From the NCBI GenBank assembly GCA_040752975.1, contig JBFMHF010000012.1, forward strand, positions 15,005-79,004: a stretch of 64,000 nucleotides of DNA. The letters are read 5' to 3'. A program made the translations under genes and the position numbers. The notes beneath the pieces were generated by a model. The model was given only the letters and a program-made list of their open reading frames with translations. It was not told the DNA's origin and made no database searches. The stretch comes from JADLDB01 sp040752975 (lineage in GTDB: Bacteria > Myxococcota > Myxococcia > Myxococcales > Myxococcaceae). This document shows, piece after piece, positions 8,328 to 17,716 of the stretch (the stretch's first letter is position 1; every line of letters starts with the position of its first letter).

Positions 8328-9443
8328 ATGACGACCGCGCTGACGACGACGCTCTTGCTGTCTCTCCTCGGCGCGGAGCCGAAGCCGCCCTCGGTGGGCG
8401 TGATGGACTTCGCCGCGGTGGGCGCTTCTCCCGAGCTCGCCACGGCGACGTCCGCGCTGGCCGCGCAGGAGCTGGAGCGCCTGGGCGTCTTCCGGGTGGT
8501 GAGCGCGGAGACGATCCGCGTGGTGCTGGGCGTCGAGCGTCAGCGGCGGCTCCTGGGCTGCGACGACTGCAGCGGAGAGAGCCTGTCCGACGTGCAGAAC
8601 TTCGAGTTCGTCGTCACCGGCAAGGTGGCCCGCGCCGGCGCCGCGAAGGACGCGCCCTTCACGCTGATGATGTCGCTCCTTCCCGTGGGCTCCCCGCGCC
8701 CCCTGGCTTCGGTACAGGCCACCGCGCCCAACGAGGCCGCCCTGCTGGCCGAGGTCGCCCCGTCCGCCACGAAGCTGATGGGGAAGCTGCTCGAGGGCCG
8801 ACAGGGCCGCCTCGTGGTCCTTTCGAGCGAGGTGGGCGCCGCGGTGAAGATCGACGACACGCAGGTGGGCACGACCCCCCTCGACGGGCCACTGACGCTC
8901 GCCGGCGGGCCCCACCTGGTCAGCGTAGAGAAGGACGGCTTCTCCGCCGTGCGCCGCGAGGTGCGGATCGCCCCGGACGCCCTCAGCGAAGAGACCTTCC
9001 GCCTCGTCCCCAGCCCGGACACCATCGCTGCCTACGAGGCGCGCGCCACGCGCATGCGGATCCTCGCCTGGGTGTCCACGGGGGTGGCGGTGGCGGGAGG
9101 CGGCCTCTTCATCGGCGGGCAGATCGCCGCCGCCAACCTCTACGGCTCGCCCAACGTGAAGGGCACCTTCGAGTACCATCGCTCCGCGCTGCTCGCCGGG
9201 ATCGAGGAGGAGGACGGCGTCAACCACCGCACCGAGGCCCAGCAGCTCAAGTCGCAGATCCAGACCTGGCAGACCTTGAGCTGGGTGGGCGCGGGCGTGG
9301 CGGTGGCCGGGGCGCTGGGCGCGACGGTCCTCTTCGTGCTGGGCGATCCGCCGGGGAAGTACGACGCGTACACGTCGAGCGGCGCCGTCAGCCTCCAGGT
9401 CGTGCCGAGCCTCGGTGGCGCCACGCTGGTCGGCACCTTCTGA
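8328..9443 (+). CDS. PEGA-domain membrane protein
   Basis: 371 residues. A short hydrophobic N-terminus is followed by a domain (about 20-140) that starts SVGVMDFAAVG and resembles the beta-strand lead-in of TolB/CsgG-like periplasmic folds; it contains CDDCSGE. A PEGA domain spans about 165-230 (KIDDTQVGTTPLDGPL, HLVSVEKDGF). Two hydrophobic segments lie near 243-270 and 315-335. The layout suggests an exported sensor or surface-associated protein anchored near its C-terminus. It stands alone between two non-coding gaps. Specific function unknown. Confidence 0.7.
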   Translation: MTTALTTTLLLSLLGAEPKPPSVGVMDFAAVGASPELATATSALAAQELERLGVFRVVSAETIRVVLGVERQRRLLGCDDCSGESLSDVQNFEFVVTGKVARAGAAKDAPFTLMMSLLPVGSPRPLASVQATAPNEAALLAEVAPSATKLMGKLLEGRQGRLVVLSSEVGAAVKIDDTQVGTTPLDGPLTLAGGPHLVSVEKDGFSAVRREVRIAPDALSEETFRLVPSPDTIAAYEARATRMRILAWVSTGVAVAGGGLFIGGQIAAANLYGSPNVKGTFEYHRSALLAGIEEEDGVNHRTEAQQLKSQIQTWQTLSWVGAGVAVAGALGATVLFVLGDPPGKYDAYTSSGAVSLQVVPSLGGATLVGTF

Positions 9444-9621
9444 ATCCCGAGTTCACCCGGGTAGCGCGCTGGTCGTCGCGCTGGGGCGCGGAGCGAAGAA
9501 GCGGGATGTCGGGCGACGAGCGACGATGAGCTCCGGGCCAGGGCGCGGCGTGCTCGGCACTTCGGCCCCCCAGAACGATCGGGCGCCGAGCGCACAGGCG
9601 TCACCACACGGCCGGCTGGGC

Positions 9622-12600
9622 TCAGCGGATCACCCGGGTCATCACCTTCCACTGCGTCGCCGGCGCGCAGCGCTCCTGCCAGGTGATGACCAGCGCCTCT
9701 TCGATGAAGGCCATCGACGGCCAGGCGGCCTCGCACAGTGGATTGACGTCCAGCAGCAGCGGGTACGGCGGCATGAAGCCGGAGCGCGGCGGGCCGGGGT
9801 AGTCGGTAGGGTGGTTGCCGGCCCCATACGAGGAATGCTCGATGTACTTGAAGCGGATGTCGCCGTTCTCCGCGTACACGACGTACAAGATGCCCCCCCG
9901 CCCAGCCACGTCGTAGCCCGAGACCGGCCCCGCGGCAGAGATGATCTTCTCACTCATGCTCTGCTCGATCCGCGCCAACCCCAGGACGGGCGAGCCGGTG
10001 GGGTGCTGGACGGCGGCGACGACAATGGTGTCGAAGAAGCGCGCCAGCTTCATCGACTGCACGTTGGCAGGGATGGTGGCCCAGTTCCGGATGGTCCAGA
10101 CGCCGCCGCTGCCCTTCTCCCAGCCCACGAGCTGCCGGCTCGGTCCTCGAATCGCCGCCACGACGGAGTCGATGCCCGACACGGCCACCGCGTCAGTGAT
10201 GCCCGACGCCACGACGTCGGTGGTGGTGAACTGGTTGAGCTGGGGATCATGCGTATCCACCAGCACCTGCCCTCCCTGCACGCGCACGGTGCGCAGGCCG
10301 TCCTGGTCCCACATGAAGGGCGCTCCTGTCGCGCCATCGAAGCGGGACCACCCGCCGCCGGGGCTGCGCCGCACCATGGTGGGCGCCACACCGCCGTCCG
10401 TAGACACGCTGACGAACAGCTCCGCGCCGCTCCAGACCGCGCGGGGCCCTTCCGGCGAGGGACTGGTGGGCAGACCCGGGATGGTGACGGGCGTCGACAT
10501 GACGGGGCACGTCGGGTTGCAGTTCGACGGCGCGAAGGGGTTGATGGTGAACCGGTGGAGATCGGCGCCCTGGGTCGCGACGATCTCGAACGCTGGCGCG
10601 AAGGGCATCGGCGCGTTGAAGCGCTCCTGCTGATACTTCGGCACCACGCCCAGGGTGGCGACGACCGGGCGGGGATCGTCGAAGGCCTGGGTCGACTCCC
10701 ACGGGCCTTCCCAGAGCGTCTGGACCACAGCGGTCCCGGGCACGAGATAGGCGGTGTTCGTCACGTTTCCAGGGACCGCCTGGTCTACCGCCGACCCGAG
10801 CCAGAAGGGCCCACACGTCGCGCCTTCAGACAAACGATTGCGCGGACTGGAGATCACCCAGGGCCCGAGGCCGACTGGATCGATGTAGGTCGCGACGGTG
10901 CAATTGCCCGAGAGGAGTCCAGTCGGAGGCACGATGGCCTCACTGAAACGCGCCAGGAAGCCGAAGGGCCCGATGCGCGGGCTGGTGTACGGGAAGGTCA
11001 CCGTCGGCGGCGCCGCGTCCCGGAGGATCAGGTTCTTCGAGGTGGACACCACCATCGGCTGCAGCGGTAGGGGCCCGGTCGCCTGCACCTGGCAAAGCAC
11101 ATTCATCGGAGCGCCCTGGACGACAGGCGGGAGGAAGGACGGCGTGGCCGTATTCGCCCCCAGCAGCGCGATGCCTTGATCGCACATCCACTGGTACGTG
11201 GGCGTCGGGGGCGATGGCAGCACCGACGTCATCGAGACGCTCAACGACTGCGCCACCGGCGTGGGGCCGACGGCGATCGTCAGCGGGGGCCCCGCGTCCA
11301 GCGCCCAGTTGTCGGGGCTCGCGCCGCGCACGGTGTACACGCGCTGCGTTGGCGGGGAGACGGCGCCGACCGCGTTGGTGACGCGCAGCTGGACTCCCGC
11401 CAGTTGATCAGGCGCCATGAAGGCGACGTTGGGCAGCTGGAACAGCGCCTGCGGGCCGCCATCGGCGATCAGCGTGCCCCCCGAGCCCGACGCGAGCGTC
11501 CACTCGTACGCGGTGAAGGCGAGGTTGTCGAGATCGCTCGACGTGGAGTTGAGCACCAGCAACTGACCGCCGTAGAAGAGCCCACCGTCGGGCACGAAGT
11601 TGGCGACCGGGACGCGGCCGACGGCTACCTTCGTCCGGGAAGGCGCGCTCACCCGCCCCCAGTTGTCAGTCACCACCAGCGAGAACTCGAGGAGGTTGCC
11701 TGCGTCGGGCGTAATGAAGCCCGGGTTGTGGGACATCGCCGTGCCGTTGGAGGACAGCGTCACCGGCGGCCCGGTGAGCTGCGTCCAGGTGTACGTGAGC
11801 GGGAAGTCACCCGTGCTACCCATCGCGTTGAGCGTCACCGGACGGTTGCCAGGGATGAGCTGATCGGGCCCCGCGTTCGCCACCGGAGGAAGTCCCGCGT
11901 CGGGCCCCGCATCCACGGCGCCACCTCCATCGACGGCGCCCGCATCTGCGCCCGCGTCGTCGGGCCCACCGTCCCCCGTTCCGCCATCGCCTGCGCCTCC
12001 GTCTCCGGCGCCTCCGTCGCCCGTGCCGCCGTCGCCCCCCATCAGGCCGCCATCGCCCGGACCGGACGGCCCACCGTCGAGGAAGATCGTCGACCCCGTC
12101 CCCGGCGCCAGCACGTAGGGCCCTGCCTCGTTGAGGCCCGCCTGCACCAGCACCCCGTCGACGCGCAGAGACTGAAAGCCGCTCTTCTCCAGCGCCAGCG
12201 CGTACACGCCCGCGGGCAGCGTGGCGAAGGTGAAGCGCCCTTCCGCGGTGGTGGAGGTCGACGACTCGTTGCCCTGCGCCGCGGCCCGCACTGTCACCGC
12301 CGCGAGTGGCGTGCCGTCGGGCTGCGTCACGACGCCCGAGAGCTGTCCCACCACCGCCCCGCCCGGATCCGGCTGCAGCACGAGCGTCGCCACCCGCACC
12401 TCTTCACCGCCGCGCGTGGTGAGAGCCGACGCCTCGCTGCGATAGCCGGCCGCGAAGGCCGAGATGATCAGCTCCCCCTCGGGGACGCCCGGGAGCGAGA
12501 AGGAGCCGTCATCGCCCGTGAAGGTGAGCTGCGGCCCTTCGGGGAGAAAGACGCTGATGCCGCCGTGACCCGAGGGCAGCGCCTCGCGATCGCCCTTGAG

Positions 12601-12996
12601 CGCCTTGCCCACGATGGTGGACAGGCGCCCGAGGCTCAGCTGCCCGAGGTTGACGTCCTTCCCGAAGCCGGCGCTCACGCTCTCCAGCGTCATCACGCGC
12701 GCGCGATCGACGACGCCGTCCCCGTCGACGTCGTGGGTGAAGGACAGCCGGCCCGTGGAGGTCATCACGCCCGACAGGAGCACGTTGCCGTCGGAGTCCG
12801 CGGTGGCCGAGAGGGTCGTGCCGGCGAGCTGCACCCGCGCGCCCTGGGCAGGCACGAGATCCGCGCGACCAGGCACCGCCGTCACCAGCGTGGCGCGCAC
12901 CGTCCCGGGGCCCAGCACCGGCGGATCCGGGAGGTCGAGGGAGAAGCAACCAGTGCCGAGCAGAGCGAAGACGACGAGTCGATGGTGTCGGTGCAT
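9622..12996 (-). CDS. Large surface lipoprotein, CarboxypepD_reg-like and PKD/Ig-like domains
   Basis: 1124 residues. A lipoprotein signal peptide ends LLGTGC with Cys17 as the lipidation site. Two carboxypeptidase-regulatory-like beta domains follow (about 110-200 and 215-295; LSGVVTQPDGTPLAAVTVRA). Next comes a low-complexity Gly/Asp/Ala linker (about 310-370, repeats of GDGGAGDGG and DAG), then PKD/Ig-like domains (PPVANAGPDQLIPGNRPVTL, TYTWTQLTGPPVTLSSNG) and a C-terminal half of about 500 residues without a motif I know. Probably anchored in the outer membrane with an extended cell-surface part. Monocistronic; divergent from 13091. No enzymatic site is visible. Confidence 0.78.
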   Translation of the reverse strand: MHRHHRLVVFALLGTGCFSLDLPDPPVLGPGTVRATLVTAVPGRADLVPAQGARVQLAGTTLSATADSDGNVLLSGVMTSTGRLSFTHDVDGDGVVDRARVMTLESVSAGFGKDVNLGQLSLGRLSTIVGKALKGDREALPSGHGGISVFLPEGPQLTFTGDDGSFSLPGVPEGELIISAFAAGYRSEASALTTRGGEEVRVATLVLQPDPGGAVVGQLSGVVTQPDGTPLAAVTVRAAAQGNESSTSTTAEGRFTFATLPAGVYALALEKSGFQSLRVDGVLVQAGLNEAGPYVLAPGTGSTIFLDGGPSGPGDGGLMGGDGGTGDGGAGDGGAGDGGTGDGGPDDAGADAGAVDGGGAVDAGPDAGLPPVANAGPDQLIPGNRPVTLNAMGSTGDFPLTYTWTQLTGPPVTLSSNGTAMSHNPGFITPDAGNLLEFSLVVTDNWGRVSAPSRTKVAVGRVPVANFVPDGGLFYGGQLLVLNSTSSDLDNLAFTAYEWTLASGSGGTLIADGGPQALFQLPNVAFMAPDQLAGVQLRVTNAVGAVSPPTQRVYTVRGASPDNWALDAGPPLTIAVGPTPVAQSLSVSMTSVLPSPPTPTYQWMCDQGIALLGANTATPSFLPPVVQGAPMNVLCQVQATGPLPLQPMVVSTSKNLILRDAAPPTVTFPYTSPRIGPFGFLARFSEAIVPPTGLLSGNCTVATYIDPVGLGPWVISSPRNRLSEGATCGPFWLGSAVDQAVPGNVTNTAYLVPGTAVVQTLWEGPWESTQAFDDPRPVVATLGVVPKYQQERFNAPMPFAPAFEIVATQGADLHRFTINPFAPSNCNPTCPVMSTPVTIPGLPTSPSPEGPRAVWSGAELFVSVSTDGGVAPTMVRRSPGGGWSRFDGATGAPFMWDQDGLRTVRVQGGQVLVDTHDPQLNQFTTTDVVASGITDAVAVSGIDSVVAAIRGPSRQLVGWEKGSGGVWTIRNWATIPANVQSMKLARFFDTIVVAAVQHPTGSPVLGLARIEQSMSEKIISAAGPVSGYDVAGRGGILYVVYAENGDIRFKYIEHSSYGAGNHPTDYPGPPRSGFMPPYPLLLDVNPLCEAAWPSMAFIEEALVITWQERCAPATQWKVMTRVIR

Positions 12997-13090
12997 GGTG
13001 TCCGCGTCGCGGCGCGCCCCCCAGGAAGTGCGGTGTCGCGACTGTACACGAGGCAGCGCTCGGGGAGGATTCAGTTAGAGTGCGCGGCGC

Positions 13091-14086
13091 ATGTCCCTCC
13101 TTCGCCCGCTGCGGCTCGGCGAGCTGATCGATCGCTCGGCCGCCTTCTGGCGCGAGCACTGGAGGCCGCTCTTCGCGCTGGCGGTCGGCTTTCAACTCGT
13201 CCAGTTCATCCTCTTGAAGGTGAACGAGGTCATCTCCCGCCGCGTGTTTCCCGTGCTGACCGGCGACGTGGCCGCGCTCTCGAAGGCGAACCCCGTGGAG
13301 ACCCTGAGTCAGTTGGTGGGCGCGCTGGGGCTCCTGGTGGTGGTCGCGCTGGCGATCCTCCTCGTGTCGCAGGTGGCGGGCGTGGCGACCACCCACTACG
13401 TGTACCCGCGGCTCCTCCAGCGCGCGGGGCCGGACCTGCGCTCATCGGTGTCGTTGGCCCTGGGGCGCCTCGGCACCACGCTGTTGGCCTTCCTGATGAG
13501 CGTGGGGTGGACCCTGGTGGTGGGCGTGGGCTTCCTGTTGCCCGGCGGCGCTCTGTGCGCGGGTGGCGTCGCCCTGCAGCTGTCCTCGGGCGCGCAAGGC
13601 GTGGCGGCAGTGATGTTGATCCTCGGCGCGGTGCTGCTCGGGCTGGGCTTCATCGCGCTGGTGCTCTGGTTCCTGATCCGCTTCCTCCTCACCTCTCAGG
13701 TGGTGGCGCTGGAGGACGGGGGCCCCCTGCACGTCTTCCGCCGCACCGACGCGCTGTCTTCGGGCCGCGTGGAAGGGGGCGTGGACGGCCTGGTGAAGGT
13801 GCGCCTGATGATCCTCGTCACCATCATCGGCGCGCTGCTGCTGGTCGTCGGCGTGGTGTCGATGATCCCCACCGCCGTCCTCGGCCTGATCTACGGCGCG
13901 TCGCTCCAGCCGGGCCAGACGGCGAGTGATGTGGTCCCCCCGGCCGTGCTGGTGCCTGCCGAGCTGCTCCAGGTGATCCTCGGCGCGCTGTTCGCGCCGC
14001 TGTACGTCGTCTTCCAGGTGGTCTTCTACGTGGACATGCGCGTCCGCCGCGAAGGCCTCGATCTCGAGCTCAAGCTGGCCGCATGA
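13091..14086 (+). CDS. Multi-pass membrane protein, first gene of a DUF4129/DUF4350 operon
   Basis: 331 residues with a soluble N-terminus (RPLRLGELIDRSAAFWREHW) and about six hydrophobic segments, the last two near 250-275 and 295-315. The N-terminal pattern and segment spacing resemble the membrane domain found beside bacterial glycerophosphodiesterases and similar DUF7544/DUF4013-like proteins, but I do not recognise it firmly. Its stop overlaps the start of the next gene by four bases (ATGA), so the two are translationally coupled. Context suggests an envelope role with the DUF4129 and DUF4350 partners. Confidence 0.65.
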   Translation: MSLLRPLRLGELIDRSAAFWREHWRPLFALAVGFQLVQFILLKVNEVISRRVFPVLTGDVAALSKANPVETLSQLVGALGLLVVVALAILLVSQVAGVATTHYVYPRLLQRAGPDLRSSVSLALGRLGTTLLAFLMSVGWTLVVGVGFLLPGGALCAGGVALQLSSGAQGVAAVMLILGAVLLGLGFIALVLWFLIRFLLTSQVVALEDGGPLHVFRRTDALSSGRVEGGVDGLVKVRLMILVTIIGALLLVVGVVSMIPTAVLGLIYGASLQPGQTASDVVPPAVLVPAELLQVILGALFAPLYVVFQVVFYVDMRVRREGLDLELKLAA

Positions 14087-14811
14087 ACGCCGCGCTCCTC
14101 GCATTGCTTCTGGCCGCGCCGTGCGAACACCCCGCCCTGGCCTCGATGTCGGCCGAGCGGCAGAGCGCCGCCTGCGCGCTCCTCGCGCGGCCGGCGGAAG
14201 GAGCCGTAGATCGAGCCGCGCTCGAGGCGGTGTACCAGCGGCCGGGCTTCGAGAAGGCCCGCGCCCGGGACACGGGCGTCGCCCAGGCCCTGCTCGCCCA
14301 GCTGCGCGCCTGGCTCGAGAGCCTCTTCGAGACGACGGGGGCCGAGACGTACTCCAACGTGACGCGCGTGGTGGTGCTCTTCGCGGCGGTGCTGGCGGGG
14401 CTCTTCGCTGTGTTGCGCTTCGCTGCGCGGAAGAAGGCGCGGGCGCAGAATCAGGCCGAGCCCGCGCCGGCGAGGCTCATCCTCGACTCCCCGGCGGCGC
14501 ACCTCGAGCGAGCGCGAGCGGCCCTGGCCAGCGAGCCCCGGGGGGCGATCCGGGAAGGACTGCTCGCCCTCCTCTCCCACCTCGAGCGACAGCGCCTCGC
14601 CCGGCCCGATCGCGTGAAGACCAACCGGGAGCTGGCCCGAGAGCTCCCTGCCCGGGGCGCGCCCGACGCCCTCACCGCCACGGTGACGCGGCTGCTCGAC
14701 TGGTACGACGGCGCCTTCTACTCGCTGGATCCTGTCGCCCCCGAGGCCGCGAAGCGCTTCGTGGAGGACGTCGCCGCGGTTGCGCAGCTCCCAGCGGAGG
14801 CCTCGTCGTGA
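14083..14811 (+). CDS. DUF4129 domain membrane protein
   Basis: 242 residues. A signal-like N-terminus, one clear transmembrane segment (about 88-108, VTRVVVLFAAVLAGLFAVL) and a cytoplasmic DUF4129-type C-terminal domain (LLALLSHLERQRLARPDRVK, TNRELARELP, WYDGAFYSL). DUF4129 proteins are commonly encoded with MoxR ATPases, DUF58 proteins and transglutaminase-like proteins; here only the DUF4350 partner is adjacent. Start and stop codons overlap both neighbours (ATGA with the upstream gene, GTGA with the downstream gene). Function not established for the family. Confidence 0.78.
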   Translation: MNAALLALLLAAPCEHPALASMSAERQSAACALLARPAEGAVDRAALEAVYQRPGFEKARARDTGVAQALLAQLRAWLESLFETTGAETYSNVTRVVVLFAAVLAGLFAVLRFAARKKARAQNQAEPAPARLILDSPAAHLERARAALASEPRGAIREGLLALLSHLERQRLARPDRVKTNRELARELPARGAPDALTATVTRLLDWYDGAFYSLDPVAPEAAKRFVEDVAAVAQLPAEASS

Positions 14812-15923
14812 CGCGCGCGCGCTGGTGGCTCGCCCTGGGCGTGCTGGTCGCCCTCGCGCTGGCCGTGGGCCTGGCGGTGGGCCCCGACGCGTCGGACCGG
14901 CAGGTCCCCAGCGTGACGAGCAGCGGGCCGAAGGGCCTCCTGGTGCTGGCGACCTGGCTGCGCGAAACCGGGGTGGACGTGCGGGCCGGGGATGAGCCGC
15001 TGACGGAGATCCCGCCGGACGTCGCCACGGTGGTGCTGCCCTCCCCGACGGCGGCGGAGGTGACGGACGACGAGGTGAAGGCCCTGCGGCGCTTCGTCGA
15101 GCGCGGCGGCACGCTGGTGGCGCTGTTGCCGCGCGGCCCGGCGCAGGCACGACTCAAGCGCTGGTTGTCGGCGCGTGCGGGGGAGGTGGCCCCGCTGAGT
15201 GACGTGCCGGGCGTGCGCGATCTCGGCGGTTCGACAGTGGCCGTGCGGATCTCCGGAGGGGCCCTGGCGCACGTGGCGGCGCTGCGCGTTTCAGGCGAAG
15301 TGACGGTCACGTTGGACGACGAGGCCGCGGTCCCGGTGACGGATCCTCCGGCGCTGTGGTGGCGGGCGCTCGGCCGCGGCGAGGTGTGGGTGTCGATGGG
15401 CCCGGACCTGGCGGAGAACGCGCGTCTCGAGCTCCTCGACAACGCGGCCTTCTGGGCGGCGGTGGGCCGGCGCGGGCCGATGTGGATCGACGAGTTCCAC
15501 CACCAGCGCCGGCTGGACACCGCTCCGCCGCTCCACTTCGTCACCACGGCGCTGCAGGCGGGCCTGTTGGCGCTGCTCTTCGTGGTGGCGCGCGGGACGC
15601 GGCTGGGGCCTCCACGGGAGGAGCCCAGGCAGGCGTCGCGCTCGGCATCCGAGTACGTCACCGCGATGGCGGCGCTGACAGCGCGCGCGGGCGTCGAGGC
15701 AGAGCTGGTCGCGGCGCTCAAGACGCGGCTGCGGAGGACGTTGCACGACGCGCTGGGGATCTCCACGTCGATCTCCTGGGACGAGGCGGCACGACAGGCC
15801 ACCCAGCGCTCGGCCCTGCGCGCCGAGTTGGTGCGGGCGGCCGGCGCGGAGATCGACTTCCTGGCCCTCTCGCGCGCGGCCGCGGAGATCGAGCGAGAGC
15901 TGGGCGGAGAAGGCTCGGCTTGA
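14808..15923 (+). CDS. DUF4350 domain membrane protein
   Basis: 371 residues from GTG 14808, overlapping the previous stop as GTGA. An N-terminal membrane anchor (residues 5-25) is followed by a DUF4350-type domain (VPSVTSSGPKGLLVLATWL, RFVERGGTLVALLP) and a second membrane segment near 245-265 (ALQAGLLALLFVVARGTRLG), then a cytoplasmic helical tail of about 100 residues. DUF4350 resembles GATase-like/ThuA-like folds. In many bacteria this gene precedes a moxR-type AAA ATPase gene; here it is followed by a non-coding gap and an L,D-transpeptidase instead. Confidence 0.78.
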   Translation: MTRARWWLALGVLVALALAVGLAVGPDASDRQVPSVTSSGPKGLLVLATWLRETGVDVRAGDEPLTEIPPDVATVVLPSPTAAEVTDDEVKALRRFVERGGTLVALLPRGPAQARLKRWLSARAGEVAPLSDVPGVRDLGGSTVAVRISGGALAHVAALRVSGEVTVTLDDEAAVPVTDPPALWWRALGRGEVWVSMGPDLAENARLELLDNAAFWAAVGRRGPMWIDEFHHQRRLDTAPPLHFVTTALQAGLLALLFVVARGTRLGPPREEPRQASRSASEYVTAMAALTARAGVEAELVAALKTRLRRTLHDALGISTSISWDEAARQATQRSALRAELVRAAGAEIDFLALSRAAAEIERELGGEGSA

Positions 15924-16096
15924 TTCCGACAGCACCGCTCGGTGGAAGCCCGCGACCTGCCGTCCTGCTGAAGACCGCGTCACGTCGGGTGGCGACTCTT
16001 CGCCGTCCTCGAGGCCTGCCGGATCGACGCGGCCAGGCGCCCTTCCGGGAGGCTGCGTCCGTGGAACGCACGCTTCGCCGCAGGTGATCCACCCGC

Positions 16097-16555
16097 GTGT
16101 TGCTGCTCGCTGCACTCGCCACCCTTCTCAACGCCGATGCCCCGGCCTGCCCAACGCGTGGAGTGGCGCTGGTGGTGGACACGGCGGCGCACTCCCTCCT
16201 CTTGTGTGACGGGGGCGCGCCCGTGCGCCGCTTCGAGGTGGCGATCGGCCAGAACGGCCCGGCCCCGAAGCGCGTCGGCTGGGCGCAGACGCCGCTGGGC
16301 ACCTTCACGCTGGCGGCCCCCCGCCCCTCGAAGCAGTTTCATGTCTTCGTCCCGCTGGTGAATCCGGATCCGCGACGATTCACTGCCTGGGCCATCGGGG
16401 TCCACGGCCCGCAGCGCGGCTGGGAGAACGCAGGACACGTCAATGTGGAGTCCGACTGGACGCTGGGCTGCATCGCGGTCGCATCCGACGACGAGATCGA
16501 CGCCATCGCGGCGTTCGTGCGGGCGCGCGGCGTCAAGCGCATCGACGTCCGCTGA
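16097..16555 (+). CDS. L,D-transpeptidase (YkuD/YafK-like catalytic domain), exported
   Basis: 152 residues from GTG 16097 with a short signal-like N-terminus. The domain shows ALVVDTAAHSLLLCDGG (first strands of the YkuD fold), TPLGTFTLAAPRPSKQF, the conserved His in AIGVHGPQRGW, and the catalytic cysteine in DWTLGCIAVASDDEID. The DWTxGCIAV form is that of the YafK/ErfK subgroup rather than the SHGCxR form. It would make or remodel 3-3 cross-links, or attach proteins to peptidoglycan, in the periplasm. It stands alone, 173 bases after the DUF4350 gene. Confidence 0.88.
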   Translation: MLLLAALATLLNADAPACPTRGVALVVDTAAHSLLLCDGGAPVRRFEVAIGQNGPAPKRVGWAQTPLGTFTLAAPRPSKQFHVFVPLVNPDPRRFTAWAIGVHGPQRGWENAGHVNVESDWTLGCIAVASDDEIDAIAAFVRARGVKRIDVR

Positions 16556-16611
16556 GCGGCCCTTCGGAGCCCCTGCTACGCTGGCCGCACCTCGTTCCGT
16601 CGGGTGCCGCC

Positions 16612-17713
16612 GTGCGCCAGTCGCTTGCATTCGCCGTCTTCTTGAGCGCCGTGTGCACCCAGGCGGCCTGCAGCTTCATCGTCGACACGCGGCCGCGGTG
16701 TGCCTCGGACGCCGACTGCACCGCCGCCCAGCGCTGCGCCGACGGTTTCTGCGTGGAGCGCGGCAGTGGCGGGGGTGACGGGGGAGGAAGCGCCGGTGGT
16801 GGTGGGACGACGGGCGGTGGCGGTGGAGGCAATCCGGACGCCGGTTGTGTGCCTGAGTCTGACGTCGCCTTCTGCGCGCGGCAGGGGAAGAGCTGTGGCG
16901 GGGCCACGGGTACAGACAACTGCGGCATGTCCCGCTCGGTGACGGCCTGCGGCGCGTGCACGGCCCCGGCGACCTGCGGGGGAGGCGGCACCCCTGGGGT
17001 CTGCGGCCAGCCCGGCTGCACCAGCGAGAGCAACGCCACCTTCTGCACGCGCCTCGGCAAGGAGTGCGGCACCTACACCGGTCAGGACAACTGCGGGGTG
17101 GTGCGCACCACGGACTGCGGCGCCTGCGCGAGCCCCGAAACGTGCGGCGGGGGCGGCACGGCCAACCGCTGCGGCTGCGCCCCGGAAGACAACGGCACCT
17201 TCTGCAGCCGCGTGGGGAGGGCCTGCGGCATGGCGTCCGCCAACGACAACTGCGGCACTCCGCGCACGGCCAACTGCGGGAGCTGCGCGAGTCCTTCCCT
17301 GTGTGACGGCGGGGCCTGCTGGTGCCCCCCCCGAGACGGACACGCAGTTCTGTTCGCGCCTGGGGAAGAACTGCGGCAGCCTCGCCGGCACCGACAATTG
17401 CGGTGCCCCTCGCACGGCCAACTGCGGCAGCTGCTCCACGTGCGGGCAGTCGTGCAGCAACAACCTGTGCACGGCGATGTGCCTCGGCGGCACCGGCACG
17501 CCCTGCACCTGCGACGCCCAGTGCTGCGGCAACAACAGCTGCCCCTACGGCACCACCTGTTGTCGGAACAACGGCGCCAGCTCGTCCTGCGGGAGCCCAG
17601 GGCCGGACATCCCCTGCAGATGCTTCAACACCTGCTGCAGCGACTGCTCACTCAACGGCCAGTGCGTGAGCACGGGCCAATGTGACGCGGCGAGCGCCGC
17701 CCCCTGTCCGTGA
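16612..17713 (+). CDS. Cys-rich repeat lipoprotein, frameshifted at a C8 run
   Basis: Two overlapping open frames, 16612 to about 17332 and about 17325-17713, make one continuous protein if one C is removed from the eight-C run at 17325-17332. The N-terminus is a lipoprotein-type signal (TQAAC) followed by a Gly-rich spacer (residues about 52-82). Then come four repeats of about 45-50 residues, each of the form C-PE----FC-R-GK-CG-------DNCG--R--NCG-C; the frameshift falls at the first residues of repeat four. A final Cys-rich segment of about 65 residues follows. Without correction the protein ends out of frame at 17685. Function unknown; probably surface-exposed and disulfide-rich. The frameshift may be a sequencing error, a pseudogene or slippage control. 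Confidence 0.75.
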
Positions 17714-17716
17714 CGC

